Source of the DNA: Gonatopus flavifemur
Taxonomy: Eukaryota > Arthropoda > Insecta > Hymenoptera > Dryinidae
Direction: 5' to 3'
NCBI GenBank assembly: GCA_018340375.1
Contig: JAFFJZ010000050.1
Span: forward strand, 682,001-746,000
Length of the DNA stretch: 64,000 nucleotides
Shown here: in pieces, positions 11,497-23,500 of the stretch
Position numbering within the stretch: position 1 is the stretch's first letter
How the letters are laid out: the number at the start of each line of letters is the position of its first letter
Made by a program: the position numbers and the translations under genes
The notes under the pieces: model-generated
The model's input: the letters and a program-made list of their open reading frames with translations, nothing else
What the model was told of the DNA's origin: nothing
Databases searched by the model: none

Positions 11497-11706
11497 ATTC
11501 AGAAAAATTACTGACAATTCAGGGAAAAAGAGTATCGCTGAAGAGTTTTCGTAGTAAATTCATCAAAAGTTGATAAATTCACTGTAAACAATGACAATAA
11601 AACCATCAACGTTTAGTATTTTCACTACGAATTTTTGATAACCTTACTGCAAAGATTTTTCAGCGGTGCTCTTTTTCCCTAAACTGACAGTCATTTCTCT
11701 AAATGT
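11497..11706. repeat. Short inverted-repeat (MITE-like) element
   Basis: The left arm AGAAAAATTACTGAC...GGGAAAAAGAGTATCGCTGAA pairs with the reverse complement of the right arm AGAGAAATGACTGTC...GGGAAAAAGAGCACCGCTGAA. The total is about 210 bp with the fold centred near 11600. No coding capacity. No target duplication was recognised. Confidence 0.6.
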
Positions 11707-12181
11707 TAATAAATGTTATTCAAGTATTGATAACTTTTTTCTTCCCGTGCATAGACCTGGAAAGCAGGAAATTTTCATGGAATTGTTTTTGTTCTGAAAA
11801 CTCGGTCTTAGATAAGATCAAATCGTATGCTGTAACAATTGGTTCGGGGAATTTCTATTCATTTACCATAAAATCTTCTCTTACTGTATATAAAAATTCA
11901 TGTGTATTGATAGTGTAGTTTTCTTTGCGATGGATTTTTTTCCGAATTATACTCGAGGAATTTTAATTTCATTCCAATAAACGATTCAAACTTCAATGAT
12001 ATTCATTCATTGTATTCAACTAATCTGAGCAACCTAAACATTCAGAGCATTTGAGTTCAGTTTTGTCTTCACTTGCCCAAAATCGTTCAGAAACCATACA
12101 CATTCTATTGATGTTTACAAGTTGTTTGGGCTGTACAATAAAATTGTGCATGGGCAAAATTTATTTATGAATAATAGTTTC

Positions 12182-12621
12182 CTTCCCAGGCAACTGAACT
12201 AGAGGAAGGGATTCCGATCTACAACCAGCGCACAGTACGAGATGGAGCCAAAACTTGAAACTCAGGAAGTGCGAAGGCACACAAATTGATGAGAGGTTTT
12301 TTTACTCAAAATGCCTTGAAGAGTTGTTCCCTTTTGTAAACCGTTTCAAATCTCATGGGCAAGGGAATATTATTCAACGCCCTGGGTTGAATACAACAGC
12401 TGTTGATATGATTTTAGGTCCGTAATTTTACCGTGCTACGAGTTGTGCCTTCTAATTCAAACTCTCAAAATTATAACATGAATCTGATATTTTCGACATT
12501 TCTTTTCACAGGTTTTGTGGGAAATTTTTATAAGAAACATCCCAATAAGTTCATAAAAGCCGTGACGGCAGACCAAATCAAAGCAAGTATGGGGCAAAAA
12601 TCAGTAGACAAAAAGGGGTAG
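12182..12621 (+). pseudogene. Two exon-like coding remnants of an unrecognised gene
   Basis: After a good splice-acceptor context (TTTCCTTCCCAG, ending about 12191) two overlapping frames are open. One is short and begins ATELEEGIPIYNQ. The other gives CLEELFPFVNRFKSHGQG followed by IQRPGLNTTAVDMILG, to about 12426. A second acceptor-like tract (TTTCTTTTCACAG, about 12511) precedes GFVGNFYKKHPNKFIKAV and KASMGQKSVDKKG, stopping at TAG 12619-12621. The composition is unlike the surrounding AT-rich DNA. It may be a degraded host gene or an unidentified TE gene. Confidence 0.3.
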
Positions 12622-13135
12622 AGGAGTGGGAACAACCCATCAACGTAATGCCAATGAATGAATTGATTGTTTTCTTCCTTCAAAAAATTGAATTTGAATC
12701 TTGTCTATTGATGTTTGAAAGATATTTTTGGGAAATTTTTGTTTTGCTCACTTATAATTTTTATAAAGTTTTCATTTTGTTTCCCTCAATACTTCTAGAG
12801 TTTGAGTTTTTACAAATCCGTTATCATGCTTAAATCATGAAGATATGGGTACGGAGAAGGTGATGCAGAAAGATATTTACATTTTCTCCTTTTGTATTCT
12901 TTTTTCATAGTTATTTGTCTTTTCTTATCGCTCTATCGTTATCGCAACATTGTTGCATTTATCACTCAGTGTTCCAAAGAACTGGCAGAGAACGAATAGG
13001 GCATTTATATTCTCCTATGAAAACTGATATTTTGTCTGATTTGTTGCCTTTATCTAGAAAAATCCAGAGGGCATACATAAATCTTTTTAATATTCTCAAT
13101 CTAATATTCCGTGGGATTTCCGGAGATTTTATTTG

Positions 13136-13939
13136 CACAGTTGGAAATTTTGTGTTGAATTCAACACATTTCACATGTCCCAAACGGTCCACACATGATT
13201 TTGTGTCGATATCACATAATGTGTTTGTGTTAGCTAGTAACTCAAGCTTGATGTAAATAATATAACACAAAAGGATTTCCGATCGTGTAAATTCAACACA
13301 TAAGTACTGTCAAATGAAATCCAAAATAAGAAGTGAATCAACAGTTCACAAGTGTAATTTATGGATTTTTTCACATCAATCAAATGTGAAAATCACACTT
13401 TTTTCGTGTTGAAACAATGCATAAGAATAAATTGAAAAAAACAGTACTTTATTGAGCATTGAACATGGATCGTCGGGACCGAATGTTGAAGCTGTATCAC
13501 TCAAGCCACTGCCGGTCCTTTGGTTGAGTGTACTTTCTTTGCGTATATCAACTCGCACTCTATCTTCAAATTTACATATGTAGAAAACGAATTCCCATTA
13601 GAATGAAAGCTAAAACCAAAATGAATGAATAGTTCCTCCGACGACTATTGAAGTTACACGTACATAGAAGTTTCATAAAAAAAATAGCTCCCACTACTGG
13701 CAATCTCCCTTTGGTAGTTGAAAATAACACAATTTTTATGTTCAATCTTGAGTTGAATAAAATTTGTGTCATTTTGACACTTTTTTTCACTTGTTCGAAT
13801 GATTTGACATTATAAATCAGTTGAGACCTGATTACACAAGGACTGTCTGTAGAAGTTACACGTGTTTATGTTGAATATTCAACAGAAAATTCATGACACA
13901 CGGATTTTTTAACACATTTACACAAAATTTTCAACTGTG
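13136..13939. mobile_element. Non-autonomous element with CACAGTTG termini
   Basis: The left end CACAGTTGGAAATTTTGTGT matches the reverse complement of the right end (CACAGTTGAAAATTTTGTGT) at 19 of 20 bases. The interior is AT-rich and holds many short TGTGTTGAATTCAACAC-like palindromes, with no gene. The target duplication is unclear. Confidence 0.5.
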
Positions 13940-14570
13940 TGGATAGTACATGGAAAATGTATTTTCTTCAATTTTTTCTTAATCATTTTGAATGTATATC
14001 CATTTGTGGATATGAATCCTCAAGATTTTGATATTATAAAATATTGGAATATACTCAAATTTCAATCACACTGAAACCACTTCTACAGTAGTAGATGCGC
14101 GTGTAATTGCTGGAGATTATGATATACTGTACCCCTCTATACTAATATCTTGATAGGTCATAGATAACTCCTGTATCTTCAGAATACACTATTCGATTTT
14201 GAGATGAAACCGAAAAGGTGTAATTATTTTCGTTGTGACAATAACTATTATTATCAATGTTTTCTTTTGAAAAAAAATTACAGTAGCAGAACATCATTTG
14301 AATATGTATCGTGAGAATAGGAAGAAATAATTCACTATAATCAAAATGAGAAATTCTACTTGAGATACGAAGACATAATTTCATTAAACCCAAATAGGTG
14401 TTCATAATTTCACATAAAAAATCGAAATTTCATCCCACTGCCCACATGTGATTCCAAAAGAGCATTATAATTAGGAGTATCATGAGAGTTTTGTCATTAT
14501 AAAACTTGGAACTGTTCTTTTTTTTGAAGTTTTTAGTTGAATTTGGGTATTTTTATTTGAATAAGTCGGA
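13940..14570. other. AT-rich intergenic stretch, nothing seen
   Basis: No gene, RNA or clear repeat was recognised between the CACAGTTG element and the BEL/Pao 3' end. Confidence 0.4.
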
Positions 14571-15107
14571 ATAGTCGTGCCGATGCACCTTAAAAAAAAA
14601 GAGATGAGCCGTAGCTAAGCTTATGAAACAATACTTTATTATAAAAGAACTGAAAATAGCGATACAAATCGATTGTTGAGACGTTGGGTTATTACGATGT
14701 TACTGTGCTTGCGGTAAGCGGCGTACTAAACAGTGTTGCCGGAGCACCTTGATCAAATATTATATGTAGATTAGAAAAAAGTTACGTTTCCAGTTCAAAA
14801 CTTACATGATATTTTGCGGCAATATTCAGCCTTGCATTCTTGCGTTAAAGTTTGACGTTTTAAACGTTAACATTTAAAAAAATGTTACATTCATGTTACA
14901 TGAGAAGGTCGAAAGTTACGTAAAATGTAACAAATGTAACCTTCTGGCAACACTGGTACTGAACCGCTCTGATACTGCAGCTTGGCATAACGAACGAAGC
15001 GCCACCACGCAGTGCTCAAGTTTAACAGATATATCAAGAGAAATCGATAAAGAAAATTAAAACGATCGAAAATAAAGATTACGATATTATGGAATCGACC
15101 AAGCCAC
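14571..15107 (-). repeat. Probable 3' LTR of the BEL/Pao element
   Basis: On the minus strand a purine-rich tract (AAGGCGGGTGG, complement of about 15109-15119) follows the DUF5641 stop, as a polypurine primer would. The LTR should start just after it. An AATAAAG signal (complement of about 14632-14640) lies near its far end. No equivalent sequence was found at the 5' side of the element, so this is positional inference. Confidence 0.4.
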
Positions 15108-15245
15108 CCGCCTTGAAAGCCTCGACTTCCAACACACGTTGTTGGTATAATGCAATCACATAATTAACTTATTAGATATGACAATTTATACTTAGAATCG
15201 AATATAAATCATTAGTGAATGAAGCATATATAAATTTGAGTAAGC

Positions 15246-15729
15246 TTAAACATCTATAGGCAAAATACAGATTTTAGAGAGAGATCTAACAACTTGTCCA
15301 TTTGGGGTCTTAATACTAACTGTGCGGATTAGTCCATCCCTACCTTCGTGCAGCTCTTGAATTCTACCCAAACGCCAACTCATGGGAGGGGCCTTGTCAT
15401 CACGAATAATTACCATCGCACCTACTTTCAAATTTTCATGTGAATTCACCGATTTCCATTTATTGCGATGCTGCAATTATGAAAGAGATAATCTTGCGAC
15501 TACTTTTTCCAAAAGTGTCGCTTTTTTTGAATGAGCAGTTGATACCTGCTTAAACGGTTCAATTTGACGTCACTAATGTCTGCTTCTGGGAGAGTAGTCA
15601 AGGATTCCCCGATTAGAAAATGACCGGGAGTCAATACGAAAAGATCGCTTGGGTCGTCAGAGATTGGCGTTAACGGTCGAGAATTCAGACATGACTCGAT
15701 TCGAGCTGTGAGCGTGCACAATTCTTTAA
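15246..15729 (-). pseudogene. BEL/Pao integrase C-terminus and DUF5641 domain
   Basis: The minus-strand frames 15729-15500 and 15476-15246 encode the region after the integrase catalytic core. LNSRPLTPISDDPSD and LTPGHFLIGE are hallmark BEL motifs, and then a DUF5641 module (VGAMVIIRDDKAPP, WRLGRIQELHEGRDG, IRTVSIKTPNG). A frame break separates the two parts near 15480-15500. The coding frame starts at the Mutator-like TIR (15730); upstream codons in the same open frame belong to that insertion. The rest of the integrase lies 10.9 kb away, beyond two insertions. Confidence 0.85.
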
Positions 15730-18729
15730 GGGGGTCTTCTGGTCTAGAATTTCGAAAAAATCGATTGTTTTGGTGCATATTTTCAAAGTTTAGACCTTCA
15801 AGAATATGTCCTTAAAAGGATTTTCCGAAATTCCACTTACAAACCCCTCTTACACTTGATATATGTTCAAAGGTTGTTGTGACGTATGTTGTTAAAATCT
15901 GTTCATGTTTAGGGTTCAGTTTAAGTCAATTTCTGCCAATTTAGTCCCAACTCAGATAGCACAATAATCCTAAAAGTATTCAAAAAGAGTTCTCGAAACC
16001 TCTTGAGGAATCTTTTTCAAATCCTATTGAAGCAAGTGTGCTATATGGGAATCTTCAACTAACGTGCACGGACAAAAAAGATATATGTAATTCAGCCAAT
16101 GTAACATTTCTAACTTCAGGTTGTTTCATGTTGATAAGAACCGATCTAAAGTGTATAATATTTGAAGTCCAGTTGACGAGACATTCGACTGTTAAAGACC
16201 AAAATTTTCTACGATACGTCGTGAATTGTCTGTCTCTAGATTACGACTTTCAACTGTCTACATCAGACGAGTTTCGTCTGATATAGACTGACTTTTTTTT
16301 CCGTGTGGGTGTACGTGCTGTGGGTACAGTTCAAATATCAAATATTTTAGGTGTTAATTTGTGCTTTTGAGTGTGGAATGGATAGAAAGAGTGGAAGGAG
16401 AACTGGTTGGCGCTCAGATAGACGAAAAAAAAGAGAATTCAGAGGGAATCAATATAATAATGAAGAAGATATAAGTTTTACTAGTGCATCAGCAGCAAAA
16501 TTAGCAAAATCGAGAGATGAAGAGATTATTATTGAAAATAATCATGGCTACTGTATTTTGGAGTTTTCCACTGTCTTTACAACACTTTCTTCATTAGTTA
16601 CATGTGCTATATGCAAAAAAGAAATTGAGTTTTCTCGCACTAATGCTCGCGGACTGGGATTCAAAATTGCATGACAATGCAGTTGTGAAAATACACGATA
16701 TATTCAATCATCTCCATACGTTGATAAAGCATTTGGAATAAATCGGAGAATCGTACTTGCTATGAGACTTTTGGGGATTGGAAGAGAAGGTATAAATATA
16801 TTTTGCAGTTTAACGAATATTTTTCAAGGTTTATCAATCAGTACATACTACAGTTGCCTTGAAAAATTATATTTGGCTACATCAACAGTTTATGATCGAA
16901 TGATTCCCAAAGCTATTGAAGAAGAAAAAGAATAATTATGAGCCTCTGATCCTGATGCTAATCCAATACATTTCACAGTGTCTGGAGATGGAAATTGGAA
17001 AAAAAGAGGTTTCACTTCACTTTTCGGAGTTACTACACTTGTAGGGAAATATAGCAAGAAAGTTGTCGATACAGTAGTGAAATCTAGTCTTTGCCAAGGT
17101 TGTAGTGCATGGAGAAATAAAAAAAGGTCAGATATCGATGCCTACAATTATTGGTATGAAGAGCATCAAGATTCATGCACAATAAATCATAATGGAAGTG
17201 CCGGAAAAATGGAGGTTGATGCCGTGGTTGAAATGTTTGAAAGATCGGTAGAAAAGCATGGAGTCAAGTATGTGAGATATATAGGATATGGTGATTCGAA
17301 AACATTTAAGGGCATTATTGATATCAATCCTTACAACGATGATCCTGTAGTGGGAAAAAAGGAGTGCGTAGGACACGTGCAGAAACGTATGCGCTCGAGA
17401 TTACGTAAAGCAAAGACAGACGATGGAGGCCTTGGCGGCAGAGGTGATGGTAAATTAACTGATAGAGTTATGAATGAATTGAGTTTATACTATGGTTTAG
17501 CCATTCGCCGGAATCCAAACTCAGTTCAGGATATGAAGAACGAAGTCTGGGCAACTTATTACCATAAAAGTTCAACGAATGAGAATCCACAACATATGTA
17601 TTGTCCACATGGTCCGAAGAGTTGGTGCAAATGGCAAAAAGCAGTAGCTGAAGATGAATTAGATGACTTTGATCACAATTATCCCCCTTGAGGTGACAAG
17701 GTGTTGGAAGTTATGAAGCCGATTCACGAGAATTTGTCTTCAGAGAGCTTATTGCTCCGATGTTTGGGCTCAGAAACCCAAAATAATAATGAATCATTGA
17801 ATTCATTGATATGGACTTTTGCACCAAAGCATACACATGCAGGAACACATACTATTGAAATCGCCACTCATATCACAGTTTGCATTTTTAATGAAGGATT
17901 CTTACCTATTTAAAGAATTCTAAATGTCATGGGAATAACGATTGGTCCAGAAGCTCATAGGTTCGCTGTTGAACGTGACGACGTCCGTATTGAGCGCTCT
18001 GACTCACGAGCATCTGATGCTTCTAAAGGAGCTAGAACTGTTCGTTTAGCAGAAAGGACATCAGAAAATTTTTTTTTTGAAGTGGAAGAAGGCGTACTGT
18101 ATGGAGCAGGAATCGCTGATCAGGAATATGTAAGTATAACGAACCATTAGATGACTTGGGCTGCCTGAAACTTTGCTCGAATCTTTAAACGCGATTTTCT
18201 CGAAACCATTTTTTTCAACACGGTTGACATGGTATCTCAAGTTCTAATGAACCAATTGACTTGAAATTTGGTATGGACCTTCTCTGTACCTCCCTTCATC
18301 GTCCCTACCAGATCTATGTCGAAATTTTTCTTTACTATTTTTAAAAAATTCGGAAGAGTAAAAAAAACAGGCAAAAAACTGAATTTTTTGTTCACACAGT
18401 CGCCATTTCGCCAAAAAGAAATTTTTTTCTCTCCTTTGAGGTACGAACGATAACGGCATCTTCACCGATTCAGAATCTCTCCGGGTTTTTTGTTTCAGAT
18501 CACTAGAACGTCTGGAATCGTGTCAACCAGGGTGCACCATTTTTTTTCTAACCCCCACTTTTCCCTCCTGTAACTTTTGTGATCAAAAATTTTTTTTTCT
18601 GCAAATTTTTTTGTATACTATCAGAACATCAATGGATATCAGGGAACAAACGGATGGTGAGAGTGTTTTTTTTCTTCATCGCACTTGCAAAAACCTCTAA
18701 AATCTGTGCCTCTAGACCAGAAGACCCCC
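15730..18729 (+). mobile_element. Mutator-like DNA transposon inserted in BEL integrase
   Basis: Perfect 19-bp terminal inverted repeats: GGGGGTCTTCTGGTCTAGA at 15730-15748, and its reverse complement at 18711-18729. The element is 3,000 bp and carries one transposase pseudogene. BEL integrase sequence resumes on both sides (18732-18751 and below 15729). No clean 9-10-bp target duplication can be read, so the flanks have changed. The non-coding 18151-18710 holds AT-rich sequence with poly-T runs. Confidence 0.75.
16378..18150 (+). pseudogene. Mutator-like transposase, nonsense-riddled but in one frame
   Basis: DDE-type transposase that would cut and join the 15730-18729 element. ATG at 16378 (MDRKSGRRTG). 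One frame reaches TAG 18148-18150 with no frameshift. Internal stops are TGA 16672, TAA 16933, TGA 16939, TGA 17689 and TAA 17911. Motifs in order: a CxxC pair (CAICKKE), IAMRLLGIGREG-like stretch (LAMRLLGIGREGINIFC), VSGDGNWKKRGFTSLFGV (candidate first catalytic Asp), CQGCSAW, RYIGYGDSKTFKGI (second Asp), ECVGHVQKRMRSRLRK, LTDRVMNELSLYYGLAIRRN, HGPKSWCKWQKA and TQNNNESLNSLIW. I recall this pattern as the Mutator-like transposase domain common in insects (PF20700). Full length is about 590 codons. Confidence 0.8.
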
Positions 18730-18731
18730 TT

Positions 18732-18751
18732 GAATGACAAAGGTGTCTGAT
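18732..18751 (-). pseudogene. Orphaned 20-bp sliver of BEL integrase between two insertions
   Basis: The bases between the Mutator-like TIR and the piggyBac-type target site continue the BEL integrase reading frame on the minus strand when the foldback and one TTAA are ignored. They encode the short segment expected just before the LNSRPL region. This shows that both insertions hit the same gene close together. Confidence 0.6.
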
Positions 18752-19510
18752 TTCACCCATTAAGTCCGGGAAATGCAGGATTTCAACTGTAATTCTAAAC
18801 GTTGCAAATCATATATAAATCATTGAAAACTCATGGCAAAAATACATTGCCTACTATTTTGGAGGTTGCTCTTTCGGTTGCTGAAGTCAAAATTACCTTT
18901 AGATAGCACGGGAATACCGATATGGCCGATTTAAAATAAAAAGTCGACAAAAAATGGCAAGATATTTGACTTTGTGATTTTTTCACGGGTTGAAAAGGCA
19001 CTCAAAATTATTCAAAACATCAACCAAGGGTGCACAAAATATCTCAACTCCACGATAGAATTTTTTCTCAGACTTGAAGGAGACCTAACCTCTCTCAATT
19101 TACCATATATTCACCAAAATAACTCGCAATTCTGAGAATCTAGAGAAAATTGACAGAACATATAATCTAATCCGTTCAATATCCTTGAAGAGAAGTACCC
19201 GGAGGTTTTTGAGGTTGTTGACTACGAATGAAACATCAGATTTTCAAAATTCGAAATGACGGATCCAAGATGGCGGACGGAAAGTCAGAAAAAAGCCTCG
19301 AAAATGGGTGAAAATCAGTATGCTTAGGTTTTCGAGGTTCCTGATTACGGATCCATTATCAGATTTTCGAAATTCAAGATGGCGGACCTAAGATGATGGA
19401 TGAAAAGTCAAAAAAGCCTCGGAGATGGATTGAAATCGATCCACCGAGGCACAGTGGTCGTTTTTCCCAATCTAGGTGAGACACAATTCAAAACTCTATC
19501 ATATTCGCTT

Positions 19511-20179
19511 GAAACTCGGTATTAGGAGGTTTTTGGGGTCGCAGAATCCGAATCTGGAGTCAGAACTTCGAAATTCAAAATGGCGGATTCAATATGGCGG
19601 ACAAAAATTCGAAAATGGTTGATATCTGCTCGAAACTTAGTACCTGGGGGTTTTTGGGGTCACAGGATCCAAATCTGGACTCAGAATTCCGGGATTCAAA
19701 AAGGCGGATTGAATATGGCGGACAAAAGTTCAAAAATGGTTGATATCTGCTTGAAACTTAGTACCTGGGGGTTTTCGGGGTCACAGAATCTAAATCTGGA
19801 CTCAGAATTCCGAAATTCAAAATGGAGGATTCAATATGGCGGACAAAAATGGAAAAAAATGGTTGATATCCGCTTGAAACTCACTTTCGAGGAGTTTTTG
19901 GGGTCGCAGAATTCGAATCTGGAGTGTGAAATCCGAAATTCGAGATGGCGGATTCAATATGGCGGACAAAAATTCGAAAATCGTTGATATCCGTTTGAAA
20001 CTCACTAATGGCAAGGTTCTTGGGGTCGCAGAATTCAAATGTGGAGTCAGAAATTCGAAATTCAACATGGCGGTTTCAATATGGCGGACACAAATCCAAA
20101 AACGGTTGATATCCGCTTGAAACCTACTATCAGGGGGTTTTGGGGTCGCATAAATTCAATCTGGACTCAGAATTTTGCA
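19511..20179. repeat. 121-bp minisatellite inside the Transib-like element
   Basis: About 5.5 units of 120-122 bp start at roughly 19511, 19631, 19752, 19874, 19995 and 20117 (partial). Each unit begins GAAACT(C/T)A-like, has TTTTGGGGTC(G/A)CA, then two copies of ATGGCGGA(T/C), and ends GGTTGATATC(T/C)G. Units differ by scattered substitutions. 121 is not a multiple of 3, so the open frames across the array are not genes. Confidence 0.85.
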
Positions 20180-20525
20180 ACTTCAGGATACCACACCATC
20201 TAAATGAAACAAAAGCGCCACACTAGGGTTCTACATACCTCATTGTTCGAATCACTGTTATTATCTCAATTTTCATCGTTGGAACATTCGTTTTTTTTTT
20301 CAACTTTGCGTGGAAACTCTCAAAAAAACAAATATTCACTCATTATCAATCCTTACAGCGATAAATAGAAATGATGAACAGAAAGAAAGCGAAATGGAAT
20401 TTTTAATTCACTTCCGAATAAGATGAAATGTATTTTATTGAACATCAATCTTGAAGGTGAAGCAGCAACTTACAAAAAACTGGTGAAATTTCCAAATGCC
20501 TCAAAAATCAACTCTTATTTATTCC

Positions 20526-23500
20526 TCATTCAGATGTTGGAGGAGCATGTGATTGTCCGATATCAGGTTCACGCAGTGAATTCAACACTTCCACAGGTAA
20601 CGGTTTGCAGGTTTGGAATTGAGATATCCTATCATCACGATTAGACAAGATAGAAATGTGGGGATCAGAGGAATACAGCAAAGTGTGTAACAAATCTTCC
20701 ATGTTCTGATGCCGAGACATTTCTCTCGTGTTGGATTCTCGGTATCTTCTGATATCTTTGTTCCTGGCCTCTAAAGCTCCTTCTGACATCATACCTATAG
20801 GCAATGCACAAGAACTTATTATCTCCCCACCATGAATCAGTAACCTATGCACACTAGAAGGCATATGGTACCACGAATGCAACTTCACGTATAAATCCGC
20901 TGTTTCTTGGGCGTACAGAGAAAATCTCCCAACGTCAATGTCAAATCCACTTGATATGGTTTTCAATATTACGTTAAACCTCTTCAATAAATTTTCGTCA
21001 AGTCCTGTTATTTGAGCAGCCGTTGAAAAATTCTCAAAGAATCGAGCTGCGGTATTTCCGTCATTAGTTGTTCCGTCACCTTGTTTCACAACGTCAACTA
21101 ACAATCCCATTTCCTGCCGAATCGCCTTAGCGATACGTTTTTTATTATCCTCTGAAATTTGCTTGTCCTGTTTTTCTGTTATCCGGTACTTCTTTATATT
21201 AATGCGATGAGCAATGTAAAGCATACAGTCGAGGCATCTTATGTATGCATGGAGAGATGAAAGGCCCAGATGGTATCTAGTCTCATCACACTCTCTCTCA
21301 TAAACGGAAGAGAGATTGTTCATCAGTTCAGGAGTGGCTTTGCAAATACGAGGGTGGATTGATAAGTTTCCGGCCTGACCAAGAAAAACAACGTTTTTAA
21401 GAATTTTTTTTCTTCATTTCTCAACATAATCTCCTCCAAGGCTGATACATTTCTCATAGCGGTGTTCTAGTCTAGTAATGCCATCTCTATAGACTGATTC
21501 GTCAAGCTCCTCAAAATACCCATTCACAGCTTCGATTACTTCTTCATTGTGCGCAAATCTCTTACCGCCAAGCCATTTTTGGAGGTTAGGAAACAGATAA
21601 TAGTCACTCGGGGCTAGGTCTGGAGAGTAGGGAGGGTGCGGCATTAATTCAAACTTCAGATCGTTGATTTTAGCCATCGCAACGATTGACGTGTGCGCTG
21701 GTGCGTTATCGTGATGAAACAAGATTTTTTTCTTCGCCAGATGAGGTCTTTTAATTTTCACTTCGTGGCTCAAACGTTGCAATAAGTCTGCGTAGTATTG
21801 ACCAGTGATAGTTTTACCCTTTTCAAGGTAATCAATGTATATAATACCTCTCGCATCCCAAAAAACAGTAGCCATAACCTTGTTCGCCGAAAAAATTGTT
21901 TTTGCCTTCTTTGGAGTTGGTTCTCCTGGTCCAATCCACTGTTTAGACTGTTCTTTGGTTTCAGGAGTGTAGTGGTGGACCCAAGTTTCGTCAACGGTTA
22001 CGAATCGACGCAAAAATTCGCTTGGATTACGCTTATACAACGCCAAATTGGCGGTAGAAATGTTCTTTCGAATCAATTTTTGGTCGACTGTTGGCAAACG
22101 CGGCACCCATCTTGCACAGAGCTTTTCCATATCCAAATGTTGGTGCAAAATATTTTGTACACGTTCATATGACATCTTACAGGTCTCAGCTATCTCACGA
22201 ACTTTTAATCTGCGATCTTTCAGCACTATTTGATGGATTTTTCCGATCATATCTGGAGTTATGACCTCAATAGGGCGTCCTAAGCGAGGCTCATCAGAGG
22301 TGCTCACACGACCCTTTTTAAACTCGGAAACCCACTGCTTAACGGTTGAATATGATGGGGAGGATGTCCCCAGTGTTGAGTCCATCTCTTCTTTAATTTC
22401 CTTCGGCGTTAACCCCTTCAAATAAAAGTATTTGATGACAGCACGATTTTCCAGCTTTTCCATTTTTACGAAAAACACAGAGGCGTCTTGGTCAGCGTGC
22501 TCTCAAAACTAAACTAACATGGCGATCGGACTGAAACTATAGCTACAAGCTATCTAAGGATGGTACTATAGAACGCCACCTCAAGGTAGGCCTAGTGGCG
22601 CCATCTCTTGGTCAGGCCGGAAACTTATCAATCCACCCTCGTACTACATGTTTGAACCGATGTCTCTGTGATTGTGCTGAAGGTTTTGCCATCGATCATA
22701 GTTAGCATTAACTGATGGTCAATTTTTGCTGTGATGTTGTCTGGGGTAACTATAGTCGGAGAAAGCCCTTCGATCTGACTTTCTATTCCCGAAATTTCTT
22801 TTCGAATTAAATCAGGGGTTTCCTTTTCAAAAATGAGTTTCACTGGTCGGCAAAATCTTGTAGACGAAGCCGGACGATTATTCCAGACTATGGTATTTCC
22901 ATCTTTCGTTTGTAATCGAAGAGGCACAATGCACACTACATATAGATTCACGTCTGTTCTTTCACGGTCTTCCTCATTTTGGATACGAATTTTATACATA
23001 GATTGTCCCCCACTTCCATCAGCTCCCCATTCATACAATGAAACAAGATCTGATTGTGAATTTCCACATACGCTTTCCAAAATATCTTTCAGAGCGAGGC
23101 ATGATCTTGATGACGTATGATCCACTATGGCTTGAAGTCGAATTTCTGCTGAAAATTCTGTGATACTTATACTGTTGTTTGGTGGATAACATTCTTTTTT
23201 TGCCATCAAGATGTTTTCATAACTTGGATATATATTGGCTTTCCGATTTTTAGCTCCTTGTTGCATCAGGATGTAGCTATTTTTGGAGAAACGTCCATCT
23301 ATATACAAAGCCAGACCTTCTTCGGGTGGATAAGTTTCCGGTTTCACATTTGGGGTATCAAATGCATGTTTGATTTTTGTTGCTCTGGTGAAAGAGCTTT
23401 CTGTAAACTTTTTTAAAACCGAAGATGCGTCTCTTTTACCAGTAGTATACAAATTCGAGCAAGTTGCAAACGTCAATTCTTCTGTAGTATGATTATCCAG

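Noticed and set aside
16038..16286. 82-codon frame upstream of the Mutator-like transposase
   Set aside because: AT-rich, no motif, lies in the element's 5' non-coding part.
19580..20068. Open frames of 83-135 codons on both strands
   Set aside because: They lie in the 121-bp minisatellite, whose unit is not a multiple of three; repeated words are translation of the repeat.
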